A stretch of DNA of 40,192 nt from NCBI GenBank assembly GCA_964535315.1, contig CAZHTS010000041.1:1-40192 (forward strand). The letters run 5' to 3'. The notes beneath the pieces were generated by a model. The model worked only from the letters and a program-made list of their open reading frames with translations. It ran no database searches and had not been told where the DNA came from. Made by a program: the position numbers and the translations under genes. The stretch's first letter is position 1; each line of letters opens with the position of its first letter. Origin of the DNA: CAZHTS01 sp964535315. Lineage in GTDB: Bacteria > Chloroflexota > Anaerolineae > Anaerolineales > Anaerolineaceae. Shown here piece after piece: positions 40,154 through 40,192 of the stretch.

Positions 40154-40192
40154 TCACGCGGAGGCGCGGAGGGCGCGGAGATAACTACGCCT
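40154..40192. repeat. GC-rich repeat at the window end
   Basis: TCACGCGGAGGCGCGGAG and GCGCGGAG words repeat the family seen at 16926-17016 and 17121-17140, in the orientation of its right arm. The window stops inside it. Confidence 0.7.

Overview
The window is high-GC bacterial DNA with compact gene packing, ATG starts behind GGAGG-type ribosome sites, and clear sigma70-type promoters. The gene content suggests Chloroflexota, probably an Anaerolineae-like lineage: long Pro/Thr linkers in exported proteins, TPR plus transglycosylase lipoproteins, a PocR-type diguanylate cyclase, and repeated sugar ABC operons with GH3, GH4 and GH36 enzymes. This is inference from family content, because no rRNA is present. 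Two runs of exactly 100 N (14413-14512 and 17021-17120) show a scaffolded draft assembly, and the window ends inside a GC-rich repeat that also flanks the second gap.

Layout. 1-282 is the end of a dihydrolipoamide acyltransferase. 536-2944 (minus) is a TPR plus lytic transglycosylase lipoprotein, divergent from a three-gene plus-strand operon for the S-adenosylmethionine by-product cycle: mtnA, adenosine-kinase-like PfkB, ahcY (3069-6374). 6429-11151 (minus) holds recA, a lipoprotein with an NBR1-like Ig domain, a C39-like peptidase and a PocR-PAS-GAF-GGEEF diguanylate cyclase. 11374-12945 (plus) is a TPM plus LemA pair. 12952-14349 (minus) holds a broken TPR gene and an alpha/beta hydrolase. 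14589-16922 (plus) is a GntR/UTRA regulator, a cupin and an adenosine-deaminase-family enzyme. After the repeat and gap come a UroD-family gene (minus) and a large DeoR-controlled catabolic operon (18293-30874): amidohydrolase, GH36, SIS isomerase, ABC binding protein, two permeases, GH4 alpha-galactosidase, LacD-type aldolase, PfkB kinase and a GatZ/KbaZ-like protein. 30875-31328 is a long structured leader in front of glnA (31329-32669). 32835-39885 (minus) is a second sugar operon: LacI regulator, binding protein, two permeases and a GH3 beta-glycosidase.

How the genes work together. The DeoR operon reads as uptake of an alpha-galactoside or galactosaminide, hydrolysis by two unrelated alpha-galactosidase families, and conversion by an AgaS-like isomerase, a PfkB kinase and a LacD aldolase through tagatose phosphates to triose phosphates. 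GatZ is present without its usual GatY partner. The LacI operon reads as uptake and hydrolysis of a beta-glycoside. MtnA, adenosine kinase and AhcY together remove methylthioribose-1-phosphate, adenosine and S-adenosylhomocysteine.

The least explained structure is the roughly 390-base glnA leader. It has its own promoter, at least six hairpins, a multi-branch domain and a 22-base perfect palindrome placed like an expression platform just before the glnA ribosome site. It matches no riboswitch class that I could recognise by eye and is the best candidate for something undescribed.
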